64,000 nucleotides of DNA from Paludibacteraceae bacterium (GCA_016283095.1 JAEEMG010000073.1:62001-126000); one strand, 5' to 3'. Shown: positions 53,609 to 63,097, counted from the first letter of the stretch. The notes: generated from the letters alone by a model not told the origin. A program made the numbers and translations.

Positions 53609-53653
53609 AAGGATTAGAAATATCTATTCCTCCATCGATTTCTTTATCCTTTT
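53606..53653. terminator. Possible imperfect hairpin between convergent rnhB and AraC-type genes
   Basis: AAAAGGAT-GAAAT / ATTTC-ATCCTTTT arms with small internal loops span the 15-base gap and run into the end of the regulator gene. Weak because of the interruptions. Confidence 0.35.
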
Positions 53654-54829
53654 CCTATACTCATTCAATGTTTCACCTGTGATTTTCTTGAATGTGCTGC
53701 TCATGTGGCTGCTACTTGAAAAACCGCAAGTGTTAGACAAGTATTCGAGTTCTTTGTCAGGGTTTTCCTTGAGCATTTTTTTTATTTTTTCAACCCTCAA
53801 ATTGGCAATGAATTCAAAGAATGTGCTATGGTAGGTTGTATTGATGAATCCCGAAACGTACGTGCGGTTAGTTCCGATTTTATTAGCGATATCATTAAGA
53901 GTAAGTCCAGGCTGAAGGAATCCCTCCTCGTCTATCCATTTCTTTATTCTTTGAGCAATGGGAGATTCTTCGCTAAACACACATTTCTCTGCTTTAGTTG
54001 TGGTAGTATCATTTGTGTTGCCTTCTTTTGTCGCTGTTTTTTCTAAATTAATTGATGGTACGCAAGCAAAACGTGTTCTTCTTATAGACTCAATGGATTT
54101 CTCTTCTTCTGTCCTTTTCAAACTGAAATACAGACGTTCGGCATGAATTTGATATTTGTTTAATGAGTGCACAACGTAGAAATATGCCAATGCGGCGAAA
54201 AAGAAGAATATGGCGATTGTCATTTTCTCGGAGTAGCATAGAAGTACTCCGCTCAAACAGAATACGATAATTGCCATAGATGCATCGTATGTCCAATCGA
54301 TATAAAGGAAAATATAGTCGGAATACTCCTCTTCAAGATGAATCATCGCTCGTCTATATAGCTGTCCGAACTTCACTACCCAATAACCGCAGTGTGAGAT
54401 AAATACCACAGCAAAAGCGATGCCGACAAATTTGTTGTTATATCCTAGCACATTTGTGATAAAATTTACCAAAAGCATACTGGAAAGAAATATCGAGGCA
54501 TCTATTATGACCTTTTTTTTCGTCAGGAAGTCGGGAGCGATCAACGGAATAACCATCCAGACCCATTGTATGCCCATTAAGTAGAAAAAGGAGAGCATCA
54601 TGCATTTTATTCCAGTATCTCCTTTTGTGACGTCGACAGAGAGAAGTATCAGACTGAGAATGGTAGTGGCCATGGCAATGTTTCCAGCAAGCAGTTTCGA
54701 CCTTCTAAGAATCTTAAAAGGCAAAGTGTCTGCCACGAGATTTGTCCTGTTATATAGGGTTAGAGCTAGCCCTAAGGAGACAAATGCTGTGCCGGATAGT
54801 ATAGCTATGTAGATTGTTTCAAGTTTCAT
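53624..54829 (-). CDS. Membrane-anchored AraC-family transcriptional regulator
   Basis: 401 residues. About seven hydrophobic segments fill residues 5-225, followed by a linker and a C-terminal double helix-turn-helix (about 305-398) with TLNDIANKIGTNRTYVSGFIN and YLSNTCGFSSSSHMSSTFKKITGETLNEYRKRI (the second across 53640-53740). AraC regulators with a polytopic membrane N-terminus are frequent in Bacteroidales and may sense envelope or small-molecule signals. Target genes are not evident. Convergent with rnhB; ybeY lies upstream on the same strand. Confidence 0.88.
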   Translation of the reverse strand: MKLETIYIAILSGTAFVSLGLALTLYNRTNLVADTLPFKILRRSKLLAGNIAMATTILSLILLSVDVTKGDTGIKCMMLSFFYLMGIQWVWMVIPLIAPDFLTKKKVIIDASIFLSSMLLVNFITNVLGYNNKFVGIAFAVVFISHCGYWVVKFGQLYRRAMIHLEEEYSDYIFLYIDWTYDASMAIIVFCLSGVLLCYSEKMTIAIFFFFAALAYFYVVHSLNKYQIHAERLYFSLKRTEEEKSIESIRRTRFACVPSINLEKTATKEGNTNDTTTTKAEKCVFSEESPIAQRIKKWIDEEGFLQPGLTLNDIANKIGTNRTYVSGFINTTYHSTFFEFIANLRVEKIKKMLKENPDKELEYLSNTCGFSSSSHMSSTFKKITGETLNEYRKRIKKSMEE

Positions 54830-54870
54830 AGGTTGCCCCTTTTATCTCTTATCTCTCTGTCTTTATTGTA

Positions 54871-55311
54871 TCAACCTACCAATTCAAATGATTTTGCTAC
54901 TTCAAGTGCCTCGTCCTCATGCTGCTCCATAATCTCTCTCTCTCCTGGGCCTTTGTCGTTGATGCCGCATAAATGCAAAACTCCGTGTATGACGACTCTG
55001 AAAAACTCAGATTCGAATGAAGTGTTGAATTTTTCGGCATTTGTCGCGATTGTGTCGACACTGATTACCATATCGCCAGAGATAACATCTCCTTCAGTAT
55101 AGTCGAATGTAATAATATCTGTGTAATAATCGTGCTGAAGATACTCTTTATTCACTTCCAAGATATGGTCGTCAGAACAAAACAAGTACGATAAATCCCC
55201 CACTTTTTTTTCATGAAGCTCCGCCACTTTTTTGATCCATGCTGAGACGTTCCTTTTCTTAATCTTTGGCATTTTGATCTTCGAATGCTCTTTTTCGTAT
55301 ATAATAGCCAT
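54871..55311 (-). CDS. ybeY: Endoribonuclease YbeY (rRNA maturation)
   Basis: 146 residues from the ATG at 55311. The frame extends to an ATG at 55344, but the MAIIYEKEHSKIKMPKIKKR beginning matches where I expect Bacteroidales YbeY to start. Visible: SYLFCSDDHILEVNKEYLQHDYYTDIITFDY and the metal-site HGVLHLCGINDKG. The second and third ligand positions are H-x3-H followed by Asp instead of the usual His, which I believe is common in this phylum. It acts in 16S rRNA 3' end processing and ribosome quality control. Confidence 0.93.
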   Translation of the reverse strand: MAIIYEKEHSKIKMPKIKKRNVSAWIKKVAELHEKKVGDLSYLFCSDDHILEVNKEYLQHDYYTDIITFDYTEGDVISGDMVISVDTIATNAEKFNTSFESEFFRVVIHGVLHLCGINDKGPGEREIMEQHEDEALEVAKSFELVG

Positions 55312-55419
55312 TATCGTTGTGTTTTGAGTAAGATTCCCATTCATTATTCAAAATTAGTTTAATTTATCTCTTTTGCAAAATTGTAGAGCAAAAAGATTTA
55401 TTACTTTTGTAAAAAATCA

Positions 55420-55427
55420 TATCTTTG
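55420..55427 (+). promoter_or_regulatory. Predicted -7 promoter box of the thioredoxin-like gene
   Basis: TATCTTTG (TAnnTTTG) 17 bases before the ATG at 55444; a second match, TACTTTTG, lies at 55402-55409. The two would give different short leaders. Confidence 0.45.
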
Positions 55428-55443
55428 GACTCTAACCAAGTAT

Positions 55444-56859
55444 ATGAAGATGCAAGAACGTTTTATAAAGAATAAGTGTACATTAGGTCTTCTTTTGATG
55501 TTGCTGTATGTTTGTCCTACTCATGCTGCAAAGATTGTTGTGTCTGGAAAAAACGAATCTTATGCTGGTGAGACGTTGGAATTGAGACGATATACAGAAA
55601 AAATCCTCAACAGTTCGGAACCTGTGGCTACCGCTAAGGTTAGTAAAGAGGGAGATTTCCGTTTTGAGTTTGACCTGACAAATGAATGTCAAGTGTTCCT
55701 TCCTGGTGATGCTCAACGTGGATACATCTATGTTGAACCTGGAAAAAGCTATGTGGTGGAAATTCCAAACAAAAGGGTTAGAACACTTTCTGAAAAACTT
55801 CAGCCATACTTTGAACCGAATGAATATCTTTTCTTCATTCAGAATCCCGATAAGAAGGGTGTGAATATGAAATTCCTTCAGTTTGAGGATGCGTTTGATT
55901 TCTTTACAATGAAATGTCTTGCAAGTAAGGGTGACGTGGATACCGTCCAGTATTCAGTAAATGAATTGAATCGTATCTTTGCTGACATGACTACCAAATT
56001 CCAGAAAAATTATAAGGATTACCGTTGTCTGCTTCTTAAAGCTCAGTTCTCGGATCCGGTACAAATGAATTCCGTCTATTCTGAATTTGGAAAACTTGGG
56101 GCTGACAAAACAAATCCTGCCTTTTGGGATTTGTTCAACAATGTCTTCTATAATTTGATTCCTAATACTCTTGGTAGCGAGGATTTCTACGTCTTCAAAA
56201 AGATAATTGAAACATCGAACGCAAAAATGCTTCTGATGCATATCCAGGAAAGATACAAGATGACGGATGTTGAGTTGAAGGAACTTGTATCCATAAAAAT
56301 TGTTGGAGACTTGGCAGCTGCCGAGATATTCGACAATAAACTTGTGGTGAAGATGCTTCAGAATCTTTCTGCGGTGATGACGATGGCAGAAAACAAAGAG
56401 TTGGCTTTGAATGTTGCCGCAACAGTTGGATCAACGCTTGTGGGAGAAGGCGCCCCAAATCTTATCGGCCATGATTTGAATGGCAAAAAGCACGAATTGA
56501 ACGAGTTTTTAGGAAAATATATCTATTTGAACATCTGTAATTCTCGTCTTATGAAGACGGAGAAGGATTTGAAGATTCTTGACCGTTTCCAGCAGACATT
56601 TGGTAATCAGCTTCAGGTGGTGAACATTTTCGTCTACGATGAGAAAGAGAATGTGGAGAAGATCACTAAGGGATTGTCGGGAAAAATGCAGGTGTGGCTT
56701 GCTCCGGAATCTGATGTGTTGAGAAAGATATATAATGCTCGTGCCATTCCGTCTTACTATTTGATGGACAATGAGGGTAAGTTTGTGCTTCTACGTAAGG
56801 CAGAGCCAAATGATGAGTTGAGATATCTATTGCTTAATATTTTTGACAATAATAAGTAG
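55444..56859 (+). CDS. Secreted thioredoxin-fold protein lacking CxxC
   Basis: 471 residues. Signal peptide (about 1-28, ending THA). The N-terminal beta domain (about 29-115) resembles the DUF4369-like region of Bacteroidota TlpA/ResA relatives, and a helical middle follows. Residues about 340-470 have the thioredoxin-like fold (GEGAPNLIGHDLNGKKHELNEF, then the cis-proline loop ARAIPSYYLMDNEGKFV). Where redox-active members have CxxC after the first strand, the sequence reads LNICNSRLMKTE, with only one Cys. It should therefore not act as an oxidoreductase; a chaperone or binding role is possible. The DUF4268 gene starts 3 bases downstream. Confidence 0.75.
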   Translation: MKMQERFIKNKCTLGLLLMLLYVCPTHAAKIVVSGKNESYAGETLELRRYTEKILNSSEPVATAKVSKEGDFRFEFDLTNECQVFLPGDAQRGYIYVEPGKSYVVEIPNKRVRTLSEKLQPYFEPNEYLFFIQNPDKKGVNMKFLQFEDAFDFFTMKCLASKGDVDTVQYSVNELNRIFADMTTKFQKNYKDYRCLLLKAQFSDPVQMNSVYSEFGKLGADKTNPAFWDLFNNVFYNLIPNTLGSEDFYVFKKIIETSNAKMLLMHIQERYKMTDVELKELVSIKIVGDLAAAEIFDNKLVVKMLQNLSAVMTMAENKELALNVAATVGSTLVGEGAPNLIGHDLNGKKHELNEFLGKYIYLNICNSRLMKTEKDLKILDRFQQTFGNQLQVVNIFVYDEKENVEKITKGLSGKMQVWLAPESDVLRKIYNARAIPSYYLMDNEGKFVLLRKAEPNDELRYLLLNIFDNNK

Positions 56860-56862
56860 CGT

Positions 56863-57330
56863 ATGTATTCAAGAGAAGAGGTAAAGGAGCTTAAAAGGGA
56901 TTTTTGGAATGGGTTTGACGAATTTTGTGCCAAACTGCCACGTTTCAAATACAAACATAAGAAATGGATCCTCTATAATACAAAAATCAAGCATGTGGAG
57001 ATGAAATTCGGAGCTGGGAGAGACGGTGCATACGTTATACTTGAGCTGAACCATAAGAATCCTAACAAACGTGCGGAGAAATGGGAGTTGTTGAAACAGT
57101 ACAAGGTGGTTATAGAGGAGTATTTTGATGAACCTGTATGGCAGGAGTATTTTGTCAAGGAGTGTGGCACGCCTGTAAGCCGTATCTATAAACACAAACC
57201 AGATCTTGATATCCACCGTCGTGAAGACTGGCGTGAATTCTACGTCTTCCTTTCAAAGGAGATGACAAAACTTGAAAAGGCTTTCAATGAAATGAGGGAA
57301 CTTCTTCAAGATGAGGAGAATGAAGAATGA
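56863..57330 (+). CDS. DUF4268 family protein
   Basis: 155 residues, cytoplasmic, highly charged. The MYSREEVKELKRDFWNGFDEF opening (56863-56925), the WILYNTKIKHVEMKFGAGR strand region and the C-terminal coiled coil (EMTKLEKAFNEMRELLQDEE) are those of DUF4268. Its fold is related to restriction-like nucleases in some members, but no active-site pattern is obvious here. Overlaps the next gene by 20 bases or less. Function unknown. Confidence 0.85.
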   Translation: MYSREEVKELKRDFWNGFDEFCAKLPRFKYKHKKWILYNTKIKHVEMKFGAGRDGAYVILELNHKNPNKRAEKWELLKQYKVVIEEYFDEPVWQEYFVKECGTPVSRIYKHKPDLDIHRREDWREFYVFLSKEMTKLEKAFNEMRELLQDEENEE

Positions 57331-57874
57331 TTTGCTTCGTATATTAGTCCTTTTGACTTTTTCTGTTGCCACTTTCCAATTTTTTTCAGTTTCTCCTGAA
57401 GAATACTTTTGGAGAAAATACCTTTATGGAGATACTTGTATTATGGAGTTTCTTCTATTGATTTTGGCTGCTGTCCTATCGAGTCTGATAATATTTGTAA
57501 AGTTTAGTCCGACATCCAAGATTCAAATTTTGTCAATCATTGCTTTTGTGGTTATAAATGTTGGGGTGGTGTTATTATCTTTTAACATTTCTGATGGAGG
57601 GTTGTCGAAGAAATGCATTTGTTTTCAAATTATGCATTTTTTGTCATTTGTATTAATGATTCCAATAAAGAATAGCAATCCCATTTTGATTTTATCAGCA
57701 TTTATGATTTTTAGTTCTGCGATTGCATATAGAATTGATGGGATAAGTTGTTATACATTTCGTGATGATGAAGATGGCAATTATCTTTGCAATTTTGCAA
57801 TGCTTATAAGTATTTTCGTTCTCTTTCTTATTGCCTCAGTTATCATTCTGTTCAAACGTTTTTCGGAGGATTGA
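57311..57874 (+). CDS. Small polytopic membrane protein of unknown function
   Basis: 187 residues (an alternative ATG at 57320 gives 184). Six hydrophobic segments: about 8-27, 42-62, 70-90, 105-120, 124-140 and 160-180. Between the last two is a short Cys-containing loop (GISCYTFRDDEDGNYLCNF). There are no conserved motifs I recognise. The DNA is more AT-rich than the neighbouring genes and the start overlaps the DUF4268 gene, suggesting translational coupling. The gap to yidC (57875-57983) contains only the yidC promoter box. Confidence 0.6.
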   Translation: MRRMKNDLLRILVLLTFSVATFQFFSVSPEEYFWRKYLYGDTCIMEFLLLILAAVLSSLIIFVKFSPTSKIQILSIIAFVVINVGVVLLSFNISDGGLSKKCICFQIMHFLSFVLMIPIKNSNPILILSAFMIFSSAIAYRIDGISCYTFRDDEDGNYLCNFAMLISIFVLFLIASVIILFKRFSED

Positions 57875-57938
57875 CGCAAGTACGTCTATTAGTAGGTAGT
57901 TTGTGTGCGTTTGTCTTCTTAGATTCGTAATTTATTTT

Positions 57939-57946
57939 TATTTTTG
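57939..57946 (+). promoter_or_regulatory. Predicted -7 promoter box of yidC
   Basis: TATTTTTG followed by C (TAnnTTTG), with a TTTG 25 bases upstream (57910-57913) that could be a loosely spaced -33 box. Leader about 30 bases. Confidence 0.5.
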
Positions 57947-57983
57947 CAGGTTAAAAACAGGAAAATAACAATTAATTATAATC

Positions 57984-59882
57984 ATGGAGAATAAAAACCA
58001 TTCGTTGATTTTCATGCTTCTGTTAGGTCTTTCTCTAATGTGGATGATGTACACTTCCAGCGAGAATGAAGCCTACTTCCAGCAGCAAGCTGAAGCGAAG
58101 AAGATGCGTGAGGATTCGTTGGCTAGAGTTGCGGATTCAATAGCAAAGACAGAATTGCCTACTTATACGGCTGATGAAGTGATGTCGGATTCCGCTAAAA
58201 ATGTAGAATTGCAGAAACTTTATGGTGCTTTCGCAGCGTCAGCAAACGGTGCAAATGAGACTGTTTCGTTGGAGAATGATTTGGTTAAGATCGATTTCTC
58301 AACTGTAGGCGGATTCGTTGAAAAGGCTACTTTGAAGAAATACAATTTATATGGTAGCACAGAACCTGTGGTGCTAAACAAGAGTGAACTTTCTCGTTTC
58401 AATGTTGAATTGGAGTCGGCTTCCGCTAAGAATATTTCTACTGAGGAGATGTGTTTTGCGGTGACTGCAAAAAATGATACATCTGTCACTTTTTCCCTTC
58501 GTGCGGCACAGGGAGGTTCGTTGGATTTCATCTATACATTGCCAAAAGATGAGTATATGATGTCTTTCAAGATGAAGGCAGACGGAATTGGCAACCAGTT
58601 GAAATCTGCTTCTGAGGTCACAATCAATTGGGAGCAGGAGATTGAGCAGAAAGAGAAGGGTAGAACTTTCGAGAACCGTTATGTGCAGCTTTATTATAAA
58701 GAGTCGGATGGCGGTATTGATTATTTGTCTGAGGTAGAAGACGATGAAGAGAAGGTAGAAGAGCCAGTAAAGTGGATCGGATTCAAAGACCAGTTCTTCT
58801 CATCAATTTTTGTCAATGGTAAAAATAACAAGTTTACATCAGCAAGTTTGTCATCTTCTGTCTCTAAATCAAAGAACAAGGAGGTGCCGATGAAGCAATT
58901 CAAAGCGGAGATGAAATTGCCGTTTGATGCTAATAAGGGCGCGACAGCTGATTTCTATTTGTATTTCGGACCAAATGATTATGATATTCTCTATGATTAT
59001 GACGATAAACTAGATGACGAGGTGTTGCTTAACCGTATCGTGGCAATCGGAGGAGGTATTTTGCGTTGGGTAAACCAGGGAATCACAATTCCTTTGTTTA
59101 ATTTCTTCTCGTCGTTCTTGAGCAATTATGGTTTGATCATTTTGCTAGTGACGTTGGTGATCAAGATGCTTATTTTCCCATTCACGAGAAGTTCATACCT
59201 TTCTATGGCTAAGATGCGTGTGCTAAAACCACAGATAGAAGAGATTAACGCGCGTATTCCGGAGGACAAAGGAATGGAGCGTCAGCAGGAGGTGATGCAG
59301 CTTTATTCTCGAGCAGGTGTCAATCCTATGGGAGGATGTCTGCCGATGTTGTTGCAGATGCCATTCTTGGTTGCTATGTACTATTTCTTCCCATCTGTGA
59401 TAGACCTTCGTGGAGAGAGCTTCCTGTGGGCTGAGGATTTGTCTTCATACGACGATGTCATCAAGTTTGGCACTGAGATTCCGTTGTTGGGCGACCACTT
59501 GAGCTTGTTCTGTTTGTTGATGACAATCACCAATGTCGTTTATATGTACTTTAATTCGAAGATGCAGGATACAGGAGCAACACAGCAGATGCCGATGATG
59601 AAAATCATGATGTATGTGATGCCGTTCATGTTCTTCTTTATGTTCAACGACTATGGTTCAGGTCTTACATATTATTACTTCGTATCATTGCTTATCACTA
59701 TTATTATCAACTTTGTAGTGAAGGCAACTGTTGATGAGAAGAAGCTTTTGGAGAAGATCAAGGAAAACCAGAAAAAGCCTCAGAACCAGAGCTCTTGGAT
59801 GGCTCGTATGCAGGAGATGCAACGTCAGCAGAAAGAGATGATGGAGACTCAGAAAAAGAAAAATCAGCAGAATCAGAAATAA
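57984..59882 (+). CDS. yidC: Membrane protein insertase YidC
   Basis: 632 residues, the long Gram-negative form. One N-terminal helix (about 6-23), a periplasmic beta-sandwich (about 60-350) and the C-terminal insertase core of five helices (about 365-600). The core shows FPFTRSSYLSMAKMRVLKPQ with the hydrophilic-groove Arg, VNPMGGCLPMLLQMPFLVAMYYFFP and YFNSKMQDTGATQQMPMMKIMMYVMPFMFFFMF (the last across 59540-59650). A basic coiled tail (RMQEMQRQQKEMMETQKKKN) may touch ribosomes. It inserts proteins into the inner membrane alone or with SecYEG. The sodium symporter gene starts 28 bases later. Confidence 0.96.
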   Translation: MENKNHSLIFMLLLGLSLMWMMYTSSENEAYFQQQAEAKKMREDSLARVADSIAKTELPTYTADEVMSDSAKNVELQKLYGAFAASANGANETVSLENDLVKIDFSTVGGFVEKATLKKYNLYGSTEPVVLNKSELSRFNVELESASAKNISTEEMCFAVTAKNDTSVTFSLRAAQGGSLDFIYTLPKDEYMMSFKMKADGIGNQLKSASEVTINWEQEIEQKEKGRTFENRYVQLYYKESDGGIDYLSEVEDDEEKVEEPVKWIGFKDQFFSSIFVNGKNNKFTSASLSSSVSKSKNKEVPMKQFKAEMKLPFDANKGATADFYLYFGPNDYDILYDYDDKLDDEVLLNRIVAIGGGILRWVNQGITIPLFNFFSSFLSNYGLIILLVTLVIKMLIFPFTRSSYLSMAKMRVLKPQIEEINARIPEDKGMERQQEVMQLYSRAGVNPMGGCLPMLLQMPFLVAMYYFFPSVIDLRGESFLWAEDLSSYDDVIKFGTEIPLLGDHLSLFCLLMTITNVVYMYFNSKMQDTGATQQMPMMKIMMYVMPFMFFFMFNDYGSGLTYYYFVSLLITIIINFVVKATVDEKKLLEKIKENQKKPQNQSSWMARMQEMQRQQKEMMETQKKKNQQNQK

Positions 59883-59910
59883 TACAAGGACAACCAAAAA
59901 CTAATCAGAA

Positions 59911-61329
59911 ATGCAAGAGATTTGCATTGTCCTTTATGTCATATTGTTGTTTGTGGTTTCCAACAGAAAAAAGACTTCAAACGACGTAGATTTTTTCACA
60001 GCCGGCAAGAATTCTTCTTGGCCGGCTGTGGCTTTTGGTATGGTGGGTGCTACCATATCTGGTATATCATTGGTAAGTGTACCTGGAATGGTTATAGGCA
60101 ATTCCTTCTTCTACATGCAGATGGTGCTTGGATTCATTTTAGGATACATGGTGGTGGCTTTTTTCCTCTTGCCGTTATATTATAAGTTGGGATCCATATC
60201 TATCTACAGTTATCTTGAAAATAGGTTCGGTGTGAAAAGCAGACAGACGGTTTCTGCATTGTTTCTTATCAACAAGATGTTGTCGTCGGCTGTCAAACTA
60301 TATGTTGTGATGCTGGTGTTGCATCGCTTCATATTTGAAAAGTATGGAATAAGTTTTGAAATAGCGACATTGATAGTGGTGGGTGTCATTTTCGCATACA
60401 CATTCCGTAATGGAGTTAAAAGTGTTGTCCTAACCGATTGTATACAGACTGCTTGCTTGATTATAGTGACGATTGTCCTTCTTGTTGAGGCTTTTTCTGC
60501 TGTAAATGGCAATTTCACCGATGTTTTTGAATATGCGTCGACTCAGGGACTATCTAAGACTTTTGACTTTGAATCCATTTCTAATCGTACTCATTTCATT
60601 AAACAATTTCTTTCCGGCATATTCATTGTCGTTGTGATGACGGGATTGGATCAGGATGTGATGCAGAAAAACCTTACTTGTCGAAACTTGAAGGATGCAC
60701 AGAAAAATATGGTTGTGACGGGATTTTTGTTTACTCCCGTCAATTTGATGCTTCTTATTTTGGGAGTGGCTCTCGTCTACCTTGCTAATGCACAAGGATT
60801 GAGTTTGCCTGAAAAAAGCGATGAAATCGTCCCTTTGTTCTGTGATAACTTTGGCGACGTTGCTATTTGCTGCCTTACACTCGGTATGATAGCGGCATCA
60901 TTCTCTTCAGCTGATTCAGCACTTGTAGGCATGACTACATGTCTGCTCACGGATGTGTTGCGAAAGGATTTATCCAAGGTATCACGTAAGCAACGTTACA
61001 TGATTCATGGTTTACTTTCTCTGTTGCTTGTTACGGTGATTTGGCAGTTCCATATTCAGGCTCAGAGTTCTGCACTGAATATTATATATGTTATCGTGTC
61101 GTATTTTATGGCACCTATATTGGGAATGTTCGCATTCGGAATATTCACAAAACGAGAAATATCAGATAAGCTGACGCCGATAATCTGTCTGCTTACACCT
61201 GTAGTAATGTGGATGATTGATAAATTATCTGCAGAAAAAGGGTATACATTCGGTTATGAAATTTTGATATTAGGTGCTCTTTTCACAATGTTCGGATTAT
61301 GTCTAATTACAAGAAAATCTTCAAAATAG
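59911..61329 (+). CDS. Sodium:solute symporter (SSS family)
   Basis: 472 residues, about 13 membrane helices. Family features: DVDFFTAGKNSSWPAVAFGMVGATISGISLVSVPGM (across 59980-60090), the SIYSYLENRFG motif, GLDQDVMQKNLTCRNLKDAQKN and SFSSADSALVGMTTCLLTDV with the sodium-site serines. It imports an organic solute with Na+; the substrate cannot be told. The last 31 bases overlap the MATE gene in another frame. Confidence 0.92.
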   Translation: MQEICIVLYVILLFVVSNRKKTSNDVDFFTAGKNSSWPAVAFGMVGATISGISLVSVPGMVIGNSFFYMQMVLGFILGYMVVAFFLLPLYYKLGSISIYSYLENRFGVKSRQTVSALFLINKMLSSAVKLYVVMLVLHRFIFEKYGISFEIATLIVVGVIFAYTFRNGVKSVVLTDCIQTACLIIVTIVLLVEAFSAVNGNFTDVFEYASTQGLSKTFDFESISNRTHFIKQFLSGIFIVVVMTGLDQDVMQKNLTCRNLKDAQKNMVVTGFLFTPVNLMLLILGVALVYLANAQGLSLPEKSDEIVPLFCDNFGDVAICCLTLGMIAASFSSADSALVGMTTCLLTDVLRKDLSKVSRKQRYMIHGLLSLLLVTVIWQFHIQAQSSALNIIYVIVSYFMAPILGMFAFGIFTKREISDKLTPIICLLTPVVMWMIDKLSAEKGYTFGYEILILGALFTMFGLCLITRKSSK

Positions 61330-62588
61330 CTTTCCCAAGCATCGCCACCAACATCAGTGTTCCATTGTTGGGATTTGCTGATATGGCTATAGCTGGCCAT
61401 ATTGGCGCCGCTCCATACATCGCTGCCGTCAGTCTTGGAGCTGCCATGATCAGTCTTCTTTATTGGAATTTTGGTTTCCTTCGTATGAGCACCACAGCAC
61501 TTACGGCTCAGGCTTTAGGTGCCCGAAAACTTGGTGTCTGTTGTCAGGTATTGGTACGTGCTCTCGTTATAGCTATGATAGGTGCGGTAGCGATCCTGCT
61601 GATTAAGAATCTGATTATCGAATTGGTGTTGAGATATTCGGAGGCATCTGTGGAGACGGAGGAACTTACGTCACGCTATATTAATATCTGTCTTTTGGGA
61701 GCACCTGCGTCGCTCGCCACCTACACATTCAAAGGATGGTTGGTGGGAATGCAAAACACAAAATCGACGATGTACATTGCTGTGGGGGAGAATATGTTAA
61801 ATGTATTGTTGAGTGCATTTTTCGTGTTTGCTTTTGGAATGGGTATTGAAGGTATCGCATTAGGTACGGTCGTGGCACAATATTTAGGTGCGGCTTTCTG
61901 TGCATATATTTATATTACATCATACAAAAAAATCGGTCAATACGCTGATTTCAGTCATCCTTTTGACGGAATATTCAGTTTCTTCAAGGTCAATTCACTT
62001 ATCTTTGTCCGCAACCTTTGTATGATTGCAGTGACAGTCTGCTTCACACTGTTCGGAAGCAGTTATGGAGAGTTGGTGTTGGCAGTCAACGCCTGCATAA
62101 TGCAATTCTTCACATTCTTCTCCTACTTCATGGATGGATTTGCCTTTGCCGGAGAGGCAATAGTAGGAAAGACCGAAGGTGCACGACAGTTTGACGAGCA
62201 ACGTCGCACTATCCAAAGATTATTCAATATCGGCATTGCGATGGCTATAACATTCGCTATCATCTACGGTCTTGGACTGACTCCAATAGTATCATTGCTC
62301 ACCGATGACGTCGCTGTGCGGGAGACATCTAAAGAATTGAGAGTATATGCGATGTTGATACCTATAATGTCGTTTGCTGCGTTTTTATGGGATGGGATTT
62401 ATGTCGGTAAACTGATGTCAAAACACATGAGTATTTCACTGCTTCTTGCAGCTACCGTTTTCTTCACGATTTACAACACAATGTCAGATACCCTTGGACC
62501 AAATGTGTTGTGGGTGGCTTTCCTATCATACGCTGTGACGCGAGGAGTCTATCAGACGGTGGTGTATTTGAGGACGATCAGGGAATAA
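61299..62588 (+). CDS. MATE family efflux transporter (DinF-like)
   Basis: 429 residues, about 12 membrane helices in two halves. PSIATNISVPLLGFADMAIAGHIGAAPYIAA (61333-61425) opens with the usual Asp in helix 1-2. Other features include GFLRMSTTALTAQALGARK and the mirrored second half with MDGFAFAGEAIVGKTEGARQ. Exports drugs or metabolites in exchange for Na+ or H+. It starts within the end of the symporter gene (31-base overlap), so the two are translated together; whether they share a substrate is unknown. Confidence 0.92.
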   Translation: MSNYKKIFKIAFPSIATNISVPLLGFADMAIAGHIGAAPYIAAVSLGAAMISLLYWNFGFLRMSTTALTAQALGARKLGVCCQVLVRALVIAMIGAVAILLIKNLIIELVLRYSEASVETEELTSRYINICLLGAPASLATYTFKGWLVGMQNTKSTMYIAVGENMLNVLLSAFFVFAFGMGIEGIALGTVVAQYLGAAFCAYIYITSYKKIGQYADFSHPFDGIFSFFKVNSLIFVRNLCMIAVTVCFTLFGSSYGELVLAVNACIMQFFTFFSYFMDGFAFAGEAIVGKTEGARQFDEQRRTIQRLFNIGIAMAITFAIIYGLGLTPIVSLLTDDVAVRETSKELRVYAMLIPIMSFAAFLWDGIYVGKLMSKHMSISLLLAATVFFTIYNTMSDTLGPNVLWVAFLSYAVTRGVYQTVVYLRTIRE

Positions 62589-62629
62589 ACGAAAAAATTT
62601 GGATTCAACAAGTCTGGATTATATCATAT

Positions 62630-63073
62630 TTACGGTCTTTTCTTTAACAATTTGATCCATTTTTTTTGACGGTGCGTATAGAAACAGTTTGCCCAACACC
62701 ATACAATGAATGTTTTCCATCCGGCTTCAATTTCCACTTCATCGCTGTATCCTGTAGTACCGTCGCCCTTATCAATCAGTTTGATTCTGTGATTCCAAAT
62801 GGGTACATAGGTATTGCTTTCTTTTGTGTAAATTCCCGTCTTCTTAAAATCAATCACATTAATGAGGTGTTTTCCAAAAGGGATGAAACCAAATAGTGAG
62901 AATTTGAAAGAAAAAGAATGTCCTTCTTCCCATTTTATTTCTTGCTCATTGGAAATGGGTTTGAAGGAGGCAAAAGGGGATGCTATATATTGTAGCGTCT
63001 TTAAATTTGTCAATAGCTCAAACACTGTATCTATATTGGCAGGAAGTGATATTTTTCTGTAAACTGTTTTCAT
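62630..63073 (-). CDS. SRPBCC-like protein
   Basis: 147 residues. MKTVYRKISLPANIDTVFELL opens with the strand-helix pattern of the START/polyketide-cyclase superfamily. The middle (SFSFKFSLFGFIPFGKHLINVIDF) forms the curved sheet, and the C-terminal helix (FIVWCWANCFYTHRQKKWIKLL) would close the ligand cavity. The family assignment is by pattern only. Convergent with the MATE gene, with its own -7 box 17 bases upstream. Confidence 0.7.
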   Translation of the reverse strand: MKTVYRKISLPANIDTVFELLTNLKTLQYIASPFASFKPISNEQEIKWEEGHSFSFKFSLFGFIPFGKHLINVIDFKKTGIYTKESNTYVPIWNHRIKLIDKGDGTTGYSDEVEIEAGWKTFIVWCWANCFYTHRQKKWIKLLKKRP

Positions 63074-63089
63074 TTTTATTTTTTTGTCG

Positions 63090-63097
63090 CAAAGATA
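63090..63097 (-). promoter_or_regulatory. Predicted -7 promoter box of the SRPBCC-like gene
   Basis: Minus strand TATCTTTG (TAnnTTTG) followed by C, 17 bases before the ATG, implying a very short leader. Confidence 0.45.

Noticed and set aside
57875-57900. Terminator after the small membrane protein gene
   Set aside because: Only a four-base GACG/CGTC stem without a T run is present.
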